A stretch of DNA of 64,000 bases from Eustoma russellianum (taxonomy: Eukaryota > Streptophyta > Magnoliopsida > Gentianales > Gentianaceae). The translations under genes and the position numbers were made by a program. The stretch is taken from assembly GCA_036186865.1 (NCBI GenBank), contig AP025053.1, positions 2,889,224-2,953,223 on the forward strand, written 5' to 3'. Under the pieces are notes generated by a model. The model saw only the letters and a program-made list of their open reading frames with translations. It was not told the origin of the DNA and did no database searches. Below, piece after piece: positions 10,810 through 23,400 of this stretch. The number at the start of each line of letters is the position of its first letter. Within the stretch, counting starts at the first letter, position 1.

Positions 10810-13800
10810 CTACTGTTGCTTGCATTCTGGAGGCCTCTCACCCTGCTGACCATCAGCAGCTGGTGCTCTTCCACTCTTCTACAATATAATAAGACAACAC
10901 AGAATCTATCAAAGAGCCCTCACAAAAATGAACCAAAAAAAAGAATGTGTGAGCTTACATGTATGTGGTTTTTTGTGTGTGTGTATATGAAGCTTAAATA
11001 GACAAACTAAAACTGGAAGAGAATCAGTCAGTCGCCAATTTTGTTCTGCTTCTATTACTATTATCGGGAGAGAAGAGGGAGATCTCCCAGAATTCATTGT
11101 TAAGATCCAACACAAAGATTAATCATTTAGGAACCTACCTTCTTCCTGCTCTTGGGTTGCTCCTCTTCCTCGTCATCATCCTCTTCCTCCTCATCCTCGT
11201 CTTCATCCTCTTCATCTTCATCGAGACTGTCACCTTCGTCATCTTCCATGTCACCAAACTCATCCTCAGCAGCTTCCCCGGTAAACCATGACACAGCATG
11301 GGGAATAATCTTATCTCGAATGGTAGACCTGCAGGGAAATATACATAGATAACTAATTTACCCAGAAAAGGAACAGGCTATTCAGGAAAGAAATAATCCC
11401 AAGTCACTGGAAATTAGTTTTACCACAAAATCAGATAACTTAACCATTACTCACCCAATATCATAATCCTGTTCCATCAGATTTTGGAGCTCTTCAGCCT
11501 GTTCTTCAAAAATAATTAAGGAATAGTTTAAATGGTGTTCAAAAGAGTTGTTCCAGCAATCAAATACACAACTATCTTACAGCATCTTCGTCAATATCTT
11601 CATCATCGTCTGGAACTTGTGGTGGACTAAAGAAGTTGAAGAAACTTTCACATTGTTCGGTCTTAGTAATTGGCTTGGCATTCTTTGAACCCTTCTTAGG
11701 CTTCTTTTTTAGAATCTTCTGCGTCAAACATTTCCCTGCATGCCATTCTATCTCCGTCCTATGAAAAATGAGTAATATTTTGACATACGAAAAGAGCAGA
11801 AAGTGTACTCAATGAAAAAAAAACAAGAGACAAGCCCTTTAAAATAAGTACCCGATAGCTTTTTCCAGAATAGGGTCGTCTTCATCAATCATATGATATA
11901 TTTTAGACAGAACAGAGTTCTTGAAATAAGGATTGGTGTCAAAGAAGAACTCAAGCTTAAAACCCTTTGGATTCTCAATCCTGGACCATTTTATATCCTT
12001 GAGAAATTTGAGAGCCCCCTCATCACGCTCAGATATCTGATGTTTATCCAACCAATAAAGCAAATGAACACATGGGAAAACCACAGGATCAATAATCCAA
12101 AAATCTGGAGTACTCCAAAGACTAACCTCTTCAGCTGTAACCTCATTGTTCTTCAATGCAATTAGCCAAAAATTAGGGACTCCTTTCTCTGCAAAAGTTT
12201 CAAAGTAAACATGCATACAAGATGGCACTAACTAACTGCGAAAAGCAAGTCAGGATTTTACCATCAGCAGATTGCTCCTCTTCCTCAGTCTTATTTGTTT
12301 CAGTAGCAGTCTGCTCAACTTCAACAACTCCATTCACAATGTCATACCTCTGTACATTAAAAAAGTCACAACTTTCTATGTGAAAAAGATTTGGGTGGAC
12401 GCAATCACAAACTCCTGCATTGGAGAAGTGGGGGGAGGGGGGGGGGATAATGCCAGTAACAATAGTATAACTCGCCTTAGTGTAAAGTGGTTGATACAGC
12501 TTCTGATACTTGGCTTCGAGAGCTGCTCGCTCCTCTAAAAATTTTGCCTCTAATTCATCATGTTGGCTCTGGATATTAAAACAAATAGTGTGTGGCCTTA
12601 GCAAGAAGAACAAATATCACAAGTCCTGACAGCACCATCTCACCAGAAAAATTCTTATGTAAAACTTTATTCGCTGGAGAATGGCAGCCAACAAATTTCT
12701 CCATCCTTTTTGTTCAATATCATCACAAAGAGTGGTAGAGTGTCACAAGGAACTAATCTTCACATAATTTACCACTCAAACGTGTAACAAATGAACACAA
12801 ATGACAAATAGCTCTTGGATTCAGCATTCCTTGAACTTTGAAAAAACTATTGACACACTTTCTAGCATGCAAATTTAAAGGTTGGATTTATGCGGATTTT
12901 TGTGCAGCACCCATCACAAATGACTAATGACCTTAAACAACGCTTATCTTTTACATTCTAACGTACCAGATGGCTGAGTGACTACAGGGACAAGTAGGCA
13001 ACAAACAAATTTCGTCAATCAATAAGAAAACAGGGGGTCCAATCACCCATTACAGAAACTTTCATAAATAGGGCCCTTTTTCTTTTTGTAAAAGGAAGGG
13101 GAGGGGGGGAGACAATAATTAAAAGACATTTCCTGATTATATGAATAAACAAAAACCACCCTATTGGTATTGTCCTGATAACAATCCAGTCAGCTATTCA
13201 CAACCTCGTGCATGCAATGTCACGATCTGTGGGCAAGAAGGTAAGCTATGAGTATTACCTTGTCAATAGAAGATGATAATTGGGCGATGCTAATCTAATA
13301 ATCATAAATATCAACTTCTGGAAAGAAAGCAACCCATGGGAAAGTGGGTGATTACTCTCCACAAAAATGAAAATAGTTTACAAAGTTTTTTCCTTAAATC
13401 CAAGTTGTATAATGCTGATTCACAAAAGTAGATTTCATTTCTGTATCCAAAACCGAAAAGTTAAATTTTACATTGTTCACAAAACTTTGGTTCTTCCTTT
13501 TCATTTCTGGTATACATTAGTGAACACAAGATCCAAATTTGGAATCCCAATTCAAAGCAGTAGCAATGTGCAAAATTTGATCCAAAGAAGGAGTGCAAAA
13601 CACATACTTGAAGCTCCCTAAGAGTTTCAACTCGCTTCCTGACTTGTGGGGACAATGATTCAAGGACATCTGGATGCTTCCCAGTAAGATCTTGAAGCTT
13701 ATTCTGCCATAATAAATACCAATATGATCAGCAGAAATCCAAATCCGAATACTTCTTAATATTCTTGACAAACTAGTAAGCGAAAAAAACCGAGGCAAAC

Positions 13801-14118
13801 ACCTCCCTCCCCATTCCCCCCCCCCCCCCACTCCCCCACCCTATCCCACCCCCACCCAAAAAATAGAACAGAAAATTAAAAAGAACACTTCCGAACAGAA
13901 AGGAACTTACTTTAAGGGCATTAACAAGGTCCTCTTTGTCTTCTGTATTCAAAGCTTAAAACACCCAGATAAATTAGAAACCAAGGAATTAGTGATAGCT
14001 ATAATAAATCAAAATAAAATAGCAAAATCAGAAGTCGTCTTCTTGGAAGAATAAATGTGGAGAGAATAATACCTGAAGTGATATTGGACATGTTGAAGTT
14101 ATCTTTATTGCAGCTCAT
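10810..14118 (-). CDS. NAP1: Nucleosome assembly protein 1-like histone chaperone
   Basis: The gene encodes a 364-residue NAP1-type chaperone that carries histones H2A-H2B and assists chromatin assembly, moving between cytosol and nucleus. Eleven exons join in frame: 14073-14118, 13911-13954, 13608-13703, 12476-12568, 12262-12349, 12127-12188, 11852-12036, 11581-11758, 11455-11498, 11139-11328 and 10810-10878. The long dimerisation helix (SPQVRKRVETLRELQ, then LEERAALEAKY), the NAP core (EKGVPNFWLIALKNNE, GFKLEFFFDTNPYF) and a strongly acidic C-terminal tail are seen in the expected order. The protein ends CKQQ, a CaaX-like prenylation signal known from plant NAP1 proteins. Intron 4 appears to use a GC donor (AAG|GCGAGT). 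The start MSCNKDNFNM follows an in-frame short first exon typical of plant NAP1 genes. Confidence 0.94.
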
Positions 14119-14879
14119 TTTGTTGTTGGAAAAAGGAGGAAGGTTGTACCGGAGGAAAGAGGGGGAAAAGGAAAAACCCTAGAGTTCACAGAGAGAAGAA
14201 GAGCGCTGGAGTTACATAACTAAAAGGAACAGATATACATATAAATATTGATGCACACCTACTTTTATCTTTTTAAATAAAGAGCACCTCTTTTAATTTT
14301 TCTTTTTTTTAAACAAAAAAGATTGTCTAAAAATCTTTTAATCATTGAGTGTCATTTCTTTTAATTCAATATTATATGATATACTCTCTCCCTTTTAAAA
14401 CTATGGTTACAGTTAATTTTTAAATATAATATAATTTATATTAACTGAAAAATAAAATGTGACAATATTATTAGAATGGATAGACTATATATTAATTTTG
14501 TAAAAAGGATATGTCTCCTATTTAATTGATTAGAAGATGGGTATACCATATTTTCTCCCCATTTCGTCTATATGCTCGTTGCTTTTCTTTCTTCTTATTC
14601 TTTTCTTATAATTTTTCACTTGTTGTCAAATATTAGTAATGAATTTTTTATATTAAGTAAATTAAATGTTTATACATTGTCATATAAATGAATCTTGCGT
14701 CGTCTTTTGTTGTATGGTGTATTTATATTGTCATATAAATGTGCAAAAAACTGTTTTCGCAACTCGAACCTTTCGCTTATAGGGGCAAAGTTATACGTTT
14801 GAACACAAGTGTTTATATTATATATGTATGTTGGTGTGTGTAGGGGGCAAAAAGACGATTAGCAACGAAACATAAAAAT

Positions 14880-15003
14880 ATCTCACTCAATCTAGAAGGC
14901 CGTTGGACTCCTGATTTACATTCTCCACGTACCTCTTTGGGGTTGGTAGAGGGTGGACCATATTTAGGTTGGGGTTCAACTTTTTCACAACAAGAAAAAG
15001 ATC
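14880..15003 (+). mobile_element. SINE 3' fragment (same type as 16636-16885)
   Basis: The sequence CTGATTTACATTCTCCACG followed by a GGTTGGAGTTCAACTTTT-like stretch and an ACAAGAAAAAGATC end matches the 3' half of the SINE at 16636-16885 with moderate divergence. The 5' tRNA-like half is not evident. Confidence 0.5.
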
Positions 15004-15502
15004 AAACTTCTGTTTGGTAATGTTTGGAAGAAGTCAGAGGCAACTAAAAGGCATCTTTTTTCCTTGTCGAGTGCGTATGAGTATCATGCCTATCTTGTTC
15101 GTCTAAAAGCTAATGCTTTCCCTCCCATTTCAGTTACGAATTTCTATTACAAATAATATAAGTTAGCAATCCAACAAAACTGTCATGATGACTTTTTAAA
15201 AGTAAAAAATACTGTCGTAACTACCGACACCGATCCAAGTGTACAGGAAAATAGCAAGTCGTTTATTTCAGTAGGTTTGTGTGCATAATCTTAATCATAA
15301 GGCTAGCATACTGAGTAGTAGTAGTACGGACTCTTAGTTTCATGACTCGTAATGAATAGGACTAAATTACCATTGCCTAGGTAGAGAAATTATAAGTATA
15401 TTGGTGGAAATCATCTAGGACTAAATTACCATTGCCTACGTTACGATAACCGAATCGTTTGGATTATATTTGGGTTCAACGCACAAGTTAGCTCTACACA
15501 AG

Positions 15503-15800
15503 TAGGACTGTTAAACAAACTGAACATTTCACGAACTGTTCAAGTTCGAATCGTGATCATCTTCGTGTTCGGTTCGTATTCATTCGGTAATTATTTGTTA
15601 ACGAGCCGAATTTAAACATGTATCCGAGTTTGCAAACTGTTCAGCTCGTTTAAACAGTTATAAGGTTATCCAGTCAAACTCGAACCAATTTTAAAGTTTG
15701 TTCATCTAAACTAACCAGACCGAACAATTCGTTAAACTAAACGAATCTGAATTCGAAAATCTAGTACTCAGTTTGGTTCGGTTTTTAATTCGTTAAAAAG
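15503..15800. mobile_element. hAT-type MITE, degenerate copy
   Basis: It starts TAGGACTGTTAAAC and carries the CGAACTGTTCAAGTTCG-type subterminal words of the hAT MITE family. The right end is eroded (TTAATTCGTTAAAAAG) and no target duplication could be read, so the right border is approximate. Confidence 0.6.
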
Positions 15801-15958
15801 TGTGTTCATCAGTTAATCAGTAGACAGAGAATTGGAACTAGAATGGTTTATTACCTTAAAACATGATTCAGTTTCCTAAATACAAGTGCACAAAGTTCTA
15901 CTTTTTGTTGGTTATACAATTACCGCATGAAACCTTTGCACCATCCCAATCTTGGATA

Positions 15959-16146
15959 CAACAACAACATTACCACATTACCTTAGAGGTTCCGGTTTAT
16001 GACGGATATGTATGGATCGGATGTACGTAACCATACTCATGCGTTAGAAACACACAAAGGTTGTTTCCCGATAACCCATAATGAAAATTGCGTCAAACTG
16101 TATTGATCAACTGTTATGTCATTTTGTTTTATTCCATCATATTCTA
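15959..16146 (-). mobile_element. Au-like SINE copy, internally deleted
   Basis: On the plus strand it reads from ACAACAACATTACC to TTTTATTCCATCATATTC, that is, the family in minus orientation. Part of the head region is missing. It ends beside the ribosomal S16 exon. Confidence 0.65.
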
Positions 16147-16226
16147 AGCTTGGATACCAAATATGATAGTAGAAGACATGGAAGCTGGGGTAACAATCAA
16201 GATTCAGAGCTCAGGTCCATCTGGAT

Positions 16227-16422
16227 TCAGGCGGACCCTTTCTTTTCGCTTTCACCTTCATTTTCGAATTCTGGGTATATGATCTTAGGAGTGTCTGATA
16301 TAATACGTCCAGTCATAGGATCAACTACATGTGTATCTTTCGGTCTACCTTTTTGCCGATTTGCTCTTAAAAGAAGACGTTGAACAGGATCAGTAGGCTG
16401 TGCACCAACTGACAGCCAATAT
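16227..16422 (-). pseudogene. Orphan last exon of nuclear ribosomal protein S16 (organellar)
   Basis: Translated on the minus strand from an acceptor at 16422, the segment gives YWLSVGAQPTDPVQRLLLRA and then a basic stretch with DPMTGRI, ending at a TGA at 16227-16229. The YWLSVGAQP-DPVQRLL block is diagnostic of the bS16 family, here of the nuclear copies serving plastids or mitochondria. The acceptor phase (AA|A TAT TGG) fits a lysine codon interrupted before YWLS. The preceding exon, which should encode the NPLPG ... MGLNFDRV region, was not found in the 1.2 kb upstream, where a SINE and a CACTA fragment lie instead. The segment also lacks the GLLPPPP-type stretch I remember in functional copies. 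It is probably a relic; a very long intron is the alternative. Confidence 0.6.
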
Positions 16423-16635
16423 CTGAAGAAATAAACGCGAACTTTAGAAGAGGTTTCACATATTTCAACATAGGAAGCTTCAATCAAACTGTAAACAAGT
16501 TTCATGACTTAATTGCAGAGTTGGGGTTATTGAATAAGATTAATGAATCACATAAGAAGGCAAACATCCCCCGAATAAGTCATTCGCCATCTTGACATAG
16601 TGCAAATTTCTATAAGCAAAGAAAAAGATCCACCC

Positions 16636-16885
16636 GCCCTCAGAGCATAGTCTAGTTAGTACTCGGGTTGGGGATTGCCAACAAGAGATCATGAATTTGA
16701 ATCCAGAGACGCGCGTTCCTTTGCTGCCAGGCCAAAGGCCTGGTTTGTAGGGACCAACTTGTGTGGGTAACCGTGTAAGAACTCACCTAATCTAGGAGGC
16801 CGCTAGACTACTGATTTACATCCTCCACGCATCTCCTTAGGACTGGAGCAGTGGGGGCGGGTTGGAGTTCAACCTTTTGACAACA
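16636..16885 (+). mobile_element. SINE with 16-bp target-site duplication
   Basis: The 250-bp element is flanked on both sides by the identical 16-mer AGAAAAAGATCCACCC (16620-16635 and 16886-16901). Its 5' half has a box-A-like TAGTCTAGTTAGTACTCGGG and a box-B-like GATCATGAATTTGAATCC, consistent with a tRNA-derived RNA polymerase III promoter. A second, partial copy is at 14880-15003. Confidence 0.75.
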
Positions 16886-17438
16886 AGAAAAAGATCCACC
16901 CTTACTAGCCCAAGAAGCCCCTCAAAGCAGTGACAAAAAAGAAGTATGTCAGATGCAACAGAAAGAAGAACTATTGATCTGTATACTGCTATTTCAAAAT
17001 AAAACTACAGGAATCAAATAAAGCCACCACAGGCTTTTGCCTTCAAATTCTTTGCAATGTCTGGTGAAAACCAAAAATTTTTTCCATAAACTATGAGACA
17101 TGGGAACGAAGACATGCATATAATTTCTTACAGGACACAGATAGAAGTAGGTCATTATTCAATTCAAATAATTAATTGAACTATCAAAGCCCTAGCGAAA
17201 AAGCAAGAAAATCCAGATGCTATAAGAACGTCCCCAGCAACAAAAACATGAACATTAGGCTCTCGGCATATGAGCAGCAGATGACAGAACCATGTTCTGG
17301 GTTATCCTTTCACATTATAAGCTAGAGCGCTAACTCTGCAGTTGCTTAAAGCGGGAAGGGAACTAATACACACACGCGCATGATACTTCAAGTCAGCAAA
17401 ATTCAGAATAAAACGAAAGAAAGAATGACATGGGGAAA

Positions 17439-17562
17439 TGTACTGGAGAAAATGCTACTTTCCTTCTTCAAGATGTACACCACATAAAACAAACCATCTA
17501 CACTGGAGAAAATGCTATTTTCCTTCTTCAAGATGTACACACATAAAAGAAACCATCTACAC
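17439..17562. repeat. Tandem duplication, about 64 bp x 2
   Basis: The words CTGGAGAAAATGCTA and CCTTCTTCAAGATGTACAC recur about 64 bases apart with only a few differences. It is noncoding as far as I can see. Confidence 0.75.
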
Positions 17563-17658
17563 GAGAATACTGAGAACAGGAGATTTCGAGGTGCCTAACA
17601 AAAGATTTCACTAGGAAGAACGACACAATTATGGTAACCACATCAACCAATCAATCAA

Positions 17659-18117
17659 CCAGGTATGGGCAAGCCTTCTGGGTTCCAATTTAGTGACTTG
17701 GCGAATCAAAAAAACACTAACGTTATCTGGAAGAGCAATATGATCCGACACAACCTGGATGTCATGCACATTGAGAAGAACGTGTTTGACAACATCTTCA
17801 ATATAGTGCTGAATGTGCCTGGAAAAACAAAAGACAATTTGAAGGCACGACTTGATATGCGCGACCTCAAAATGCGACCAGAGCTGCATCCCGTTGGCAC
17901 ATCCTACATGCCGAAGTCCTCGTACACGCTGACTGCGGAGCAGGTCAGTGCGTTGTTATCGTGGCTGGGGACGGCTAGATTTCCTGACGGCCATGTTTCG
18001 AACCTGTCGAAGAACATCGACGTGAATAAACGCGGTTTGCACGGGATGAAGAGCCACGACTGTCACGTGTTCATGCAACGGTTGATGCTGGCGAAGCAGA
18101 GTTCAGAGTCGGGGTAA
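17659..18117 (+). pseudogene. CACTA (En/Spm) transposase fragment, Tnp2-like
   Basis: An open frame of about 150 residues contains MIRHNLDVMHIEKNVFDNI, then LNVPGKTKDNLKARLDM, and near its end LHGMKSHDCHVFMQRL. These are the hallmark blocks of the transposase of CACTA elements (TNP2/TNPD type). The usual protein is several times longer; neither the N-terminal catalytic half nor the continuation after the MQRL block is present. The frame stops at TAA soon after. The fragment is richer in G and C than its surroundings, as expected of an inserted element. No CACTA termini were seen, so it is a captured or decayed piece. Confidence 0.78.
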
Positions 18118-20424
18118 TAGAAGTTCTTTAGATACAATTGTGAATCTTCCTTTTGTGTCATTTGCACATCAGTCAGCGAATATTCTCACAGAAACAGTCA
18201 CTAGGAGAATCTTTGATTCCATACTATGAAAGTCCGACATTGTCATTCCCACAACTCAACTTACAGAAAGTGATGGGAAATAGGGATATGATTGCCTAAA
18301 TCAAGGAATGATATCCTACCGAATTTAGAGGATCAAATCATAACCATATTTGTGTCAAATAGTTATACCGAATATTATGTGTATTCATTGCATATGTGAC
18401 CATATATAGAGCTCTTTGTATATCACTAAAGATCAATGAACAAAGATTCAACGATTTTAAATTTTAACACGATAAAAGGAGTGGTTAATCAAAATTTTAT
18501 ACACCATGAACTTGAATAACACACGAACATAGCGCTGCTATTATTCATAAGCAAATGAGTAAAGCCAAAAAAATGACATGGAAAAAGGTGTGTATATTCT
18601 ATAAATTCCTTTTTTATCGTTAACAGATCATGCTTTTGGTATAAGAGCCGTTACATTAGACTGTATTTATGATACATAGTTTAGTTAAATATACTCTATA
18701 CCATATAATAGCATGATTATAAATATAATTTTTTTTAATTACATAAGTAATCAATTGTCGAGTTGACTATATTTACATATAACGAACAATAAGTTTATCT
18801 TGTGAACTTATTGAAGTTTTTCACTAAATAACTTAGTGACATTTAGGGTTGTAAACGAGCCGAGCATCGCGTTGTTCAAGTTCAGTTCATTTAACTTAGC
18901 AAACAAGCCGAGTTTGCTCGTTTATTTAATCGAACATATTTAATTGTTCAAGCTCGATTTGTTTAACTCACGAACAACATTAACGAGCCGAACACCTTAA
19001 ACGAACGGTGTCACTCACCGGGTTCGAACAGAAAAAAGTGGTTCAATCTCGGTTCATTAACCCTTTAGCCGAGCTGAGCTTGAGCCGAACAAGCCGAACA
19101 TACTGAACGGCTCGATCCATTTACATGCCTAGTGACATTTGGGATTTTTGTTTTGTTTTGAAATAGACATGTCGGAAACCTTGTTCAAAGGAAAACCAAC
19201 CGACCATATTTGAATTTATGTAAATATATAAATATATAAATGACAACTTCATTTGACATTGTTGTAAACAGTTAATGATACTTCACGTATCCACACATTG
19301 CACGATGGGTGTTAATTTTTTTTTTATTTCTTTGTTATTTACAATAGTTATATACATGTTTACAATTTTGTTACAAAGAAACCCTGCATTTAAATCGTTT
19401 AATTTGAATTTTTTGTAAATCAAATGTTGCAATTTTATAACGAGACTGCAAACATATAACTAACCATCCTAAATAACAAATATAAATAATATATGCGATG
19501 ACCATGCAATATGTGGACATGGAATGAAATTCACTCTTTTTGTAAACACATACTTTGGGTTTGAAACACTAGACGCCTTTTTAAACTCCAAAGTACTTAA
19601 TTTCAATTTCAATTTTTTCCCTCATACGTAATAAGTATTACAAAATCTACACTAAAGTGAATGCTATATTTGATATTTTGTGGTATCAATGTTAATAGCT
19701 TATTATATCAACTATATCAAATCAGATGATTCACAAATCAAAATTATAGGAGTAATATAAAAATCATGAATAAATCTCTATTAATTATACTATTTTCAAG
19801 GCAGAAGCTTCGACCATGGATATATGTGCATATAAACGTTTATCTCTATTTTAGTAACAAAAACACACTCAGTAAACACACTAATACATCATATTTCTAT
19901 TATTGTATTATTTATGTAGGTACGTATAGAGCCAATAAACTCCTTATTTTTTGAGATAGAGATATTGTTTAAATATCACTTATCTTTTTTAGATCCTAAC
20001 AATATCTTTTGATTCGGTTAGAATATAACGTGTACGATTGATTGAAGATTTGGGAACAGCTGGTCCCATTAGGCGGTAGGACAAAACTACAGTGGAGGGG
20101 TGTTCGATTCCACACACTTTTCCCCGCAACTCGTTTCCCTCTGAGTTCGTTAGAATACACTGTTACACACAGACTACCTAAAGAGAAAAAGAGAGAAAAA
20201 ATCTTTATTATCTGCACAAAATCCACACACAGAACAACCAATATCATGCAGAAAGTAGATACCCCTTTCTCTTCCTTCACTTTTCATCCTTCTCCACCTA
20301 ACCTGGCTGTTGTATTCGTAAATTAATAGAAAAAAAGAGGATTTTCTGTAATTAAGTTGCGGTTTGACTTGCGGTTCAATCGAAACCCTAGATCTCTAGG
20401 GCTTGATTAGCAGTGAACGCTTTT
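18118..20424. other. Intergenic region and 5' flank of the casein kinase gene
   Basis: The region is very AT-rich and holds one well-preserved hAT-type MITE (18844-19131). The last few hundred bases before 20425 should be the promoter and 5' UTR of the kinase gene. No other coding sequence was recognised. Confidence 0.5.
18844..19131. mobile_element. hAT-type MITE with perfect 8-bp target duplication
   Basis: The 288-bp element starts TAGGGTTGTAAACGAGCCG and its opposite end, read on the other strand, starts TAGGCATGTAAATGGATCG. Both flanks carry GTGACATT (18836-18843 and 19132-19139). The 8-bp duplication and TAGGG-type ends place it in the hAT superfamily. Its ends are closest to those of the large hAT element at 29478 (TAGGCCTGTAAT). 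Confidence 0.85.
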
Positions 20425-23400
20425 ATGGAGCCACGCGTGGGAAATAAGTACCGGCTTGGTCGCAAAATCGGCAGTGGTTCATTTGGAGAGATCTATCTAG
20501 GTTTGTGCTTCAGTTAATTGGTTGTTTGTTCGATTCGTTTGGACTTTTATTTTGATGACTCATTGTTCTGTGCTTCGTGAAGTAAAAGTTGTTTTTTTTC
20601 CCACCAAAATTTTCTTATGCAGGGACCAACATACAGACGAATGAAGAATTGGCAATTAAGCTTGTGAGTTAGCCAGTACTTATTTTTTTTTCCTTGGAGT
20701 TTATTGTTGCATTAACAGTATGTGGCTTGAAGCTTAGGCGTGCTAGTGGAGGCCAGCTTTTGGTTGCTTTTCTTGTTATTGTATATAAATGAAGTGCATG
20801 AAACTATTAATGTAATTATTTTCAATCATTTTTTGGCTGCAGCTGAACTAATGTGGCTGTTATGGATGACAAGTTTACTAGTGGGATTTAAGAAACGACG
20901 TAATTGTCATGTTTAGATGTTTATTTGCCCATGCATGGTTTGTGGTCTGATTGAGAATGATGTGGCGCATGGTTTCTGCTATTCAAAATCGTGATAATTT
21001 TTTCTTCAATTTCCACATGAAAGCTGAAGGACACACATTAAACTGATTTAAAGCTAGAGAGAACATGTTTTACCTACTGTGTTACTTGTCCTTGATTATC
21101 TTGGATATCTGTCATCTCGCTGGTGTGTGCATGCATTTCAGGCTTGAAGTTGTTGCTCTGCCAGTGACCTGTGACATATGAAGTTGTTTATTTTGTTCCA
21201 GTGTGCTCACTGTTGGTCTATAGGTGTAAAGAGTGTTAAATCTGTCCTTGGTAGTGATTGGTCTCTAGGACAAATGGTAAAATGACTACTTGCGTGAAGG
21301 ATTAAGTGAAGAAATAGAAGCCTAAAGAAAATTGGGCCGGTAACATCTTATCATGTGTTGCTTTATGCGTGGATGTTGATGTTGCTCTGTATTAGTTAAA
21401 CAGTGAGGACAAGCTTACTGGCTTGCCAACTTGGTGATGGACACATAATTTTATCAGGGTAGTAAACATTTTCTTTGGGTAAGATGTAGCTTGAGGAATT
21501 GAGCAGTATATCCTTGGGAGATACAAATTCCAGTGTGGGATTAGGAAAAGTGAAGTCTTTGCAAATTATATTTTCGAGAAATCATGATGTTTGAGGAAGA
21601 ATCCAAAACGTGAGCGTGCTTCCCGTTGCAAGTGCCCGTTGCAAGTGCCTAAAAATGGAATGCATTGTTTCTAATCTGATTTTAAATTCTAGGCACATTC
21701 GCATATATTGCTATTTTTGTCATCATTAAGGTTGTTGCTGTTATTATTATTAATTGGAGAATATATGTGATCTTGAGATGTACGTTCTGCCGAGGAGAAG
21801 AAGTAGCCAGAGAAGATAGGTGTGAAGATAATTGACTTTATAGTCAGGCTTTTATATAAAAAGATAATAAAGTTAGCCTAATTAATGGTGCTCCTGTTGG
21901 TGTTAACAATATTTAATTCTGCATTTTTCATTTAGGATGTCCATTTAGATGGAAAAAGAGGAGCTGTATTCTTACTACTGCAATAAGGTAATTCAATTTG
22001 AAGTCTCAGTCAGTAAGACTATCTACTTAGTTGATGATGGGGCCCACTTGTCTTATCGTTGTTCACTTCATTACCCTTTGGTTGTGCAAGCTAACAGTTT
22101 TCTTAGCATCTCCATATATGTGTACTCCCTCTGTTGCACAGTTTAAGGAAAGTATCGATAATACTTAGAAACTTATTAATTGAAATGGAAGCTTAGACTG
22201 CCGTCCTTTATATAGTAGTTGTGACACTTAATCTTACATTATTTTAATTGTCCTAACTTTTAAAACTTGACTATATAGGAAAGAACACTTTTGGGATATC
22301 CAAAAGAGAAACTGTGCCTATTTTGGAACACCCAAGAAAAGAAAAACGTAACCATATATTTGTGGTGGAGTACCTTTTTAGTGGTCAAACAATGGTTGCA
22401 AACCGTCTAGTTGTAATTGTTGATGGAGGGAATACCTTTTTTCATATGACAACCTATGCTTGCATTATATGCATACTGGTACTTCGCTTTTTCATTTATT
22501 TATTTACTATTTTGGTCGTCAAATAAAACATTTTTTTCTGAAAAAATTATCGAGTCAACTCCAGCTAAGACAGAAATATATCTGGTACATAGTACATGTG
22601 AAAAAATTCACATCATAGACTTGCTGCACTGTCGAAAAATACCTGTGGTCAATGCTGCAGTTAACAGCCAAAGATAAGTTAACTTCTTGATGTGTTTGTT
22701 CATGTATAAGCATAAGTGATTGGATCAGTCAGCGCTTGATCTCAGCTTCTTTTGCAAGTCGCTGGTTTTGGTTGACTGTCATTGCTAAGCTCAATTGTTG
22801 CGGCTCCTTGAAACCTGCCAGTGTACCATTCACTCAACTGTTTGTTAGTTTAGGCTTTGCCTCACACTTGCAGGATAATTAATGCTGTCATCCTTGATCT
22901 TTGGATATACGGAGGCAAAGCAGAAGAAGCAATGGATGATATAACACATGACGACAGTAGTCCAGCATACACCAAGTTCGCAAGTCCTTTGATCTGTGAA
23001 CTTGATCCATTAAAAACGACATATCTTTGAACCATTCTTCTATTCCCAAAATTTGTGCTTTTTCTGGCACTTGATAAAGTAGAGGCCTGTCAACATTCTT
23101 GGTTCATTGCCAATTTTTTTCAGCAATAAATGTAGCTGTAGTTCTGGCTTAGTGCTTCTATTGATGTGGCCAAATGGTTCCAAAGCGTGTGCTAGTTGAG
23201 TACATTATAGGATGGCCAGAATTGGTTGGTTAATTAAGTGAAATAATATTTTCACTATGGACAGTCTTGGTCTGACCTGGAATAGCCAGAATGAGCTAAC
23301 AAAGACGTTCAGACAGAGATAATCAGTCGCTGAGATCAACTAAATAACTGAATGCCACTTTGCATCTAACAGAGTGACTTTTCAACTGCTGCTAATTGTT

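Larger units (their letters stand above)
14119..16226. other. Intergenic region with SINE and hAT-MITE copies
   Basis: The first few hundred bases should hold the NAP1 promoter and 5' UTR. After that I see no genes. The 3' half of a SINE also found at 16636 is at about 14880-15003, a degenerate hAT-type MITE is at 15503-15800, and an Au-like SINE is at 15959-16146. Confidence 0.5.
16506..17640. other. Intergenic with a complete SINE and a short tandem duplication
   Basis: A SINE with target duplications lies at 16636-16885. A 64-bp tandem duplication lies at about 17439-17562. No exon of the S16 gene or of any other gene was recognised. Confidence 0.5.

Noticed and set aside
11152..11352. 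Serine-run open frame on the plus strand
   Set aside because: It is the antisense of the acidic NAP1 tail (GAA/GAT codons read as TTC/ATC and TCC), not a gene.
13801..13860. Poly-C tract as a possible regulatory site
   Set aside because: It is a simple low-complexity tract inside a NAP1 intron with no supporting motif.
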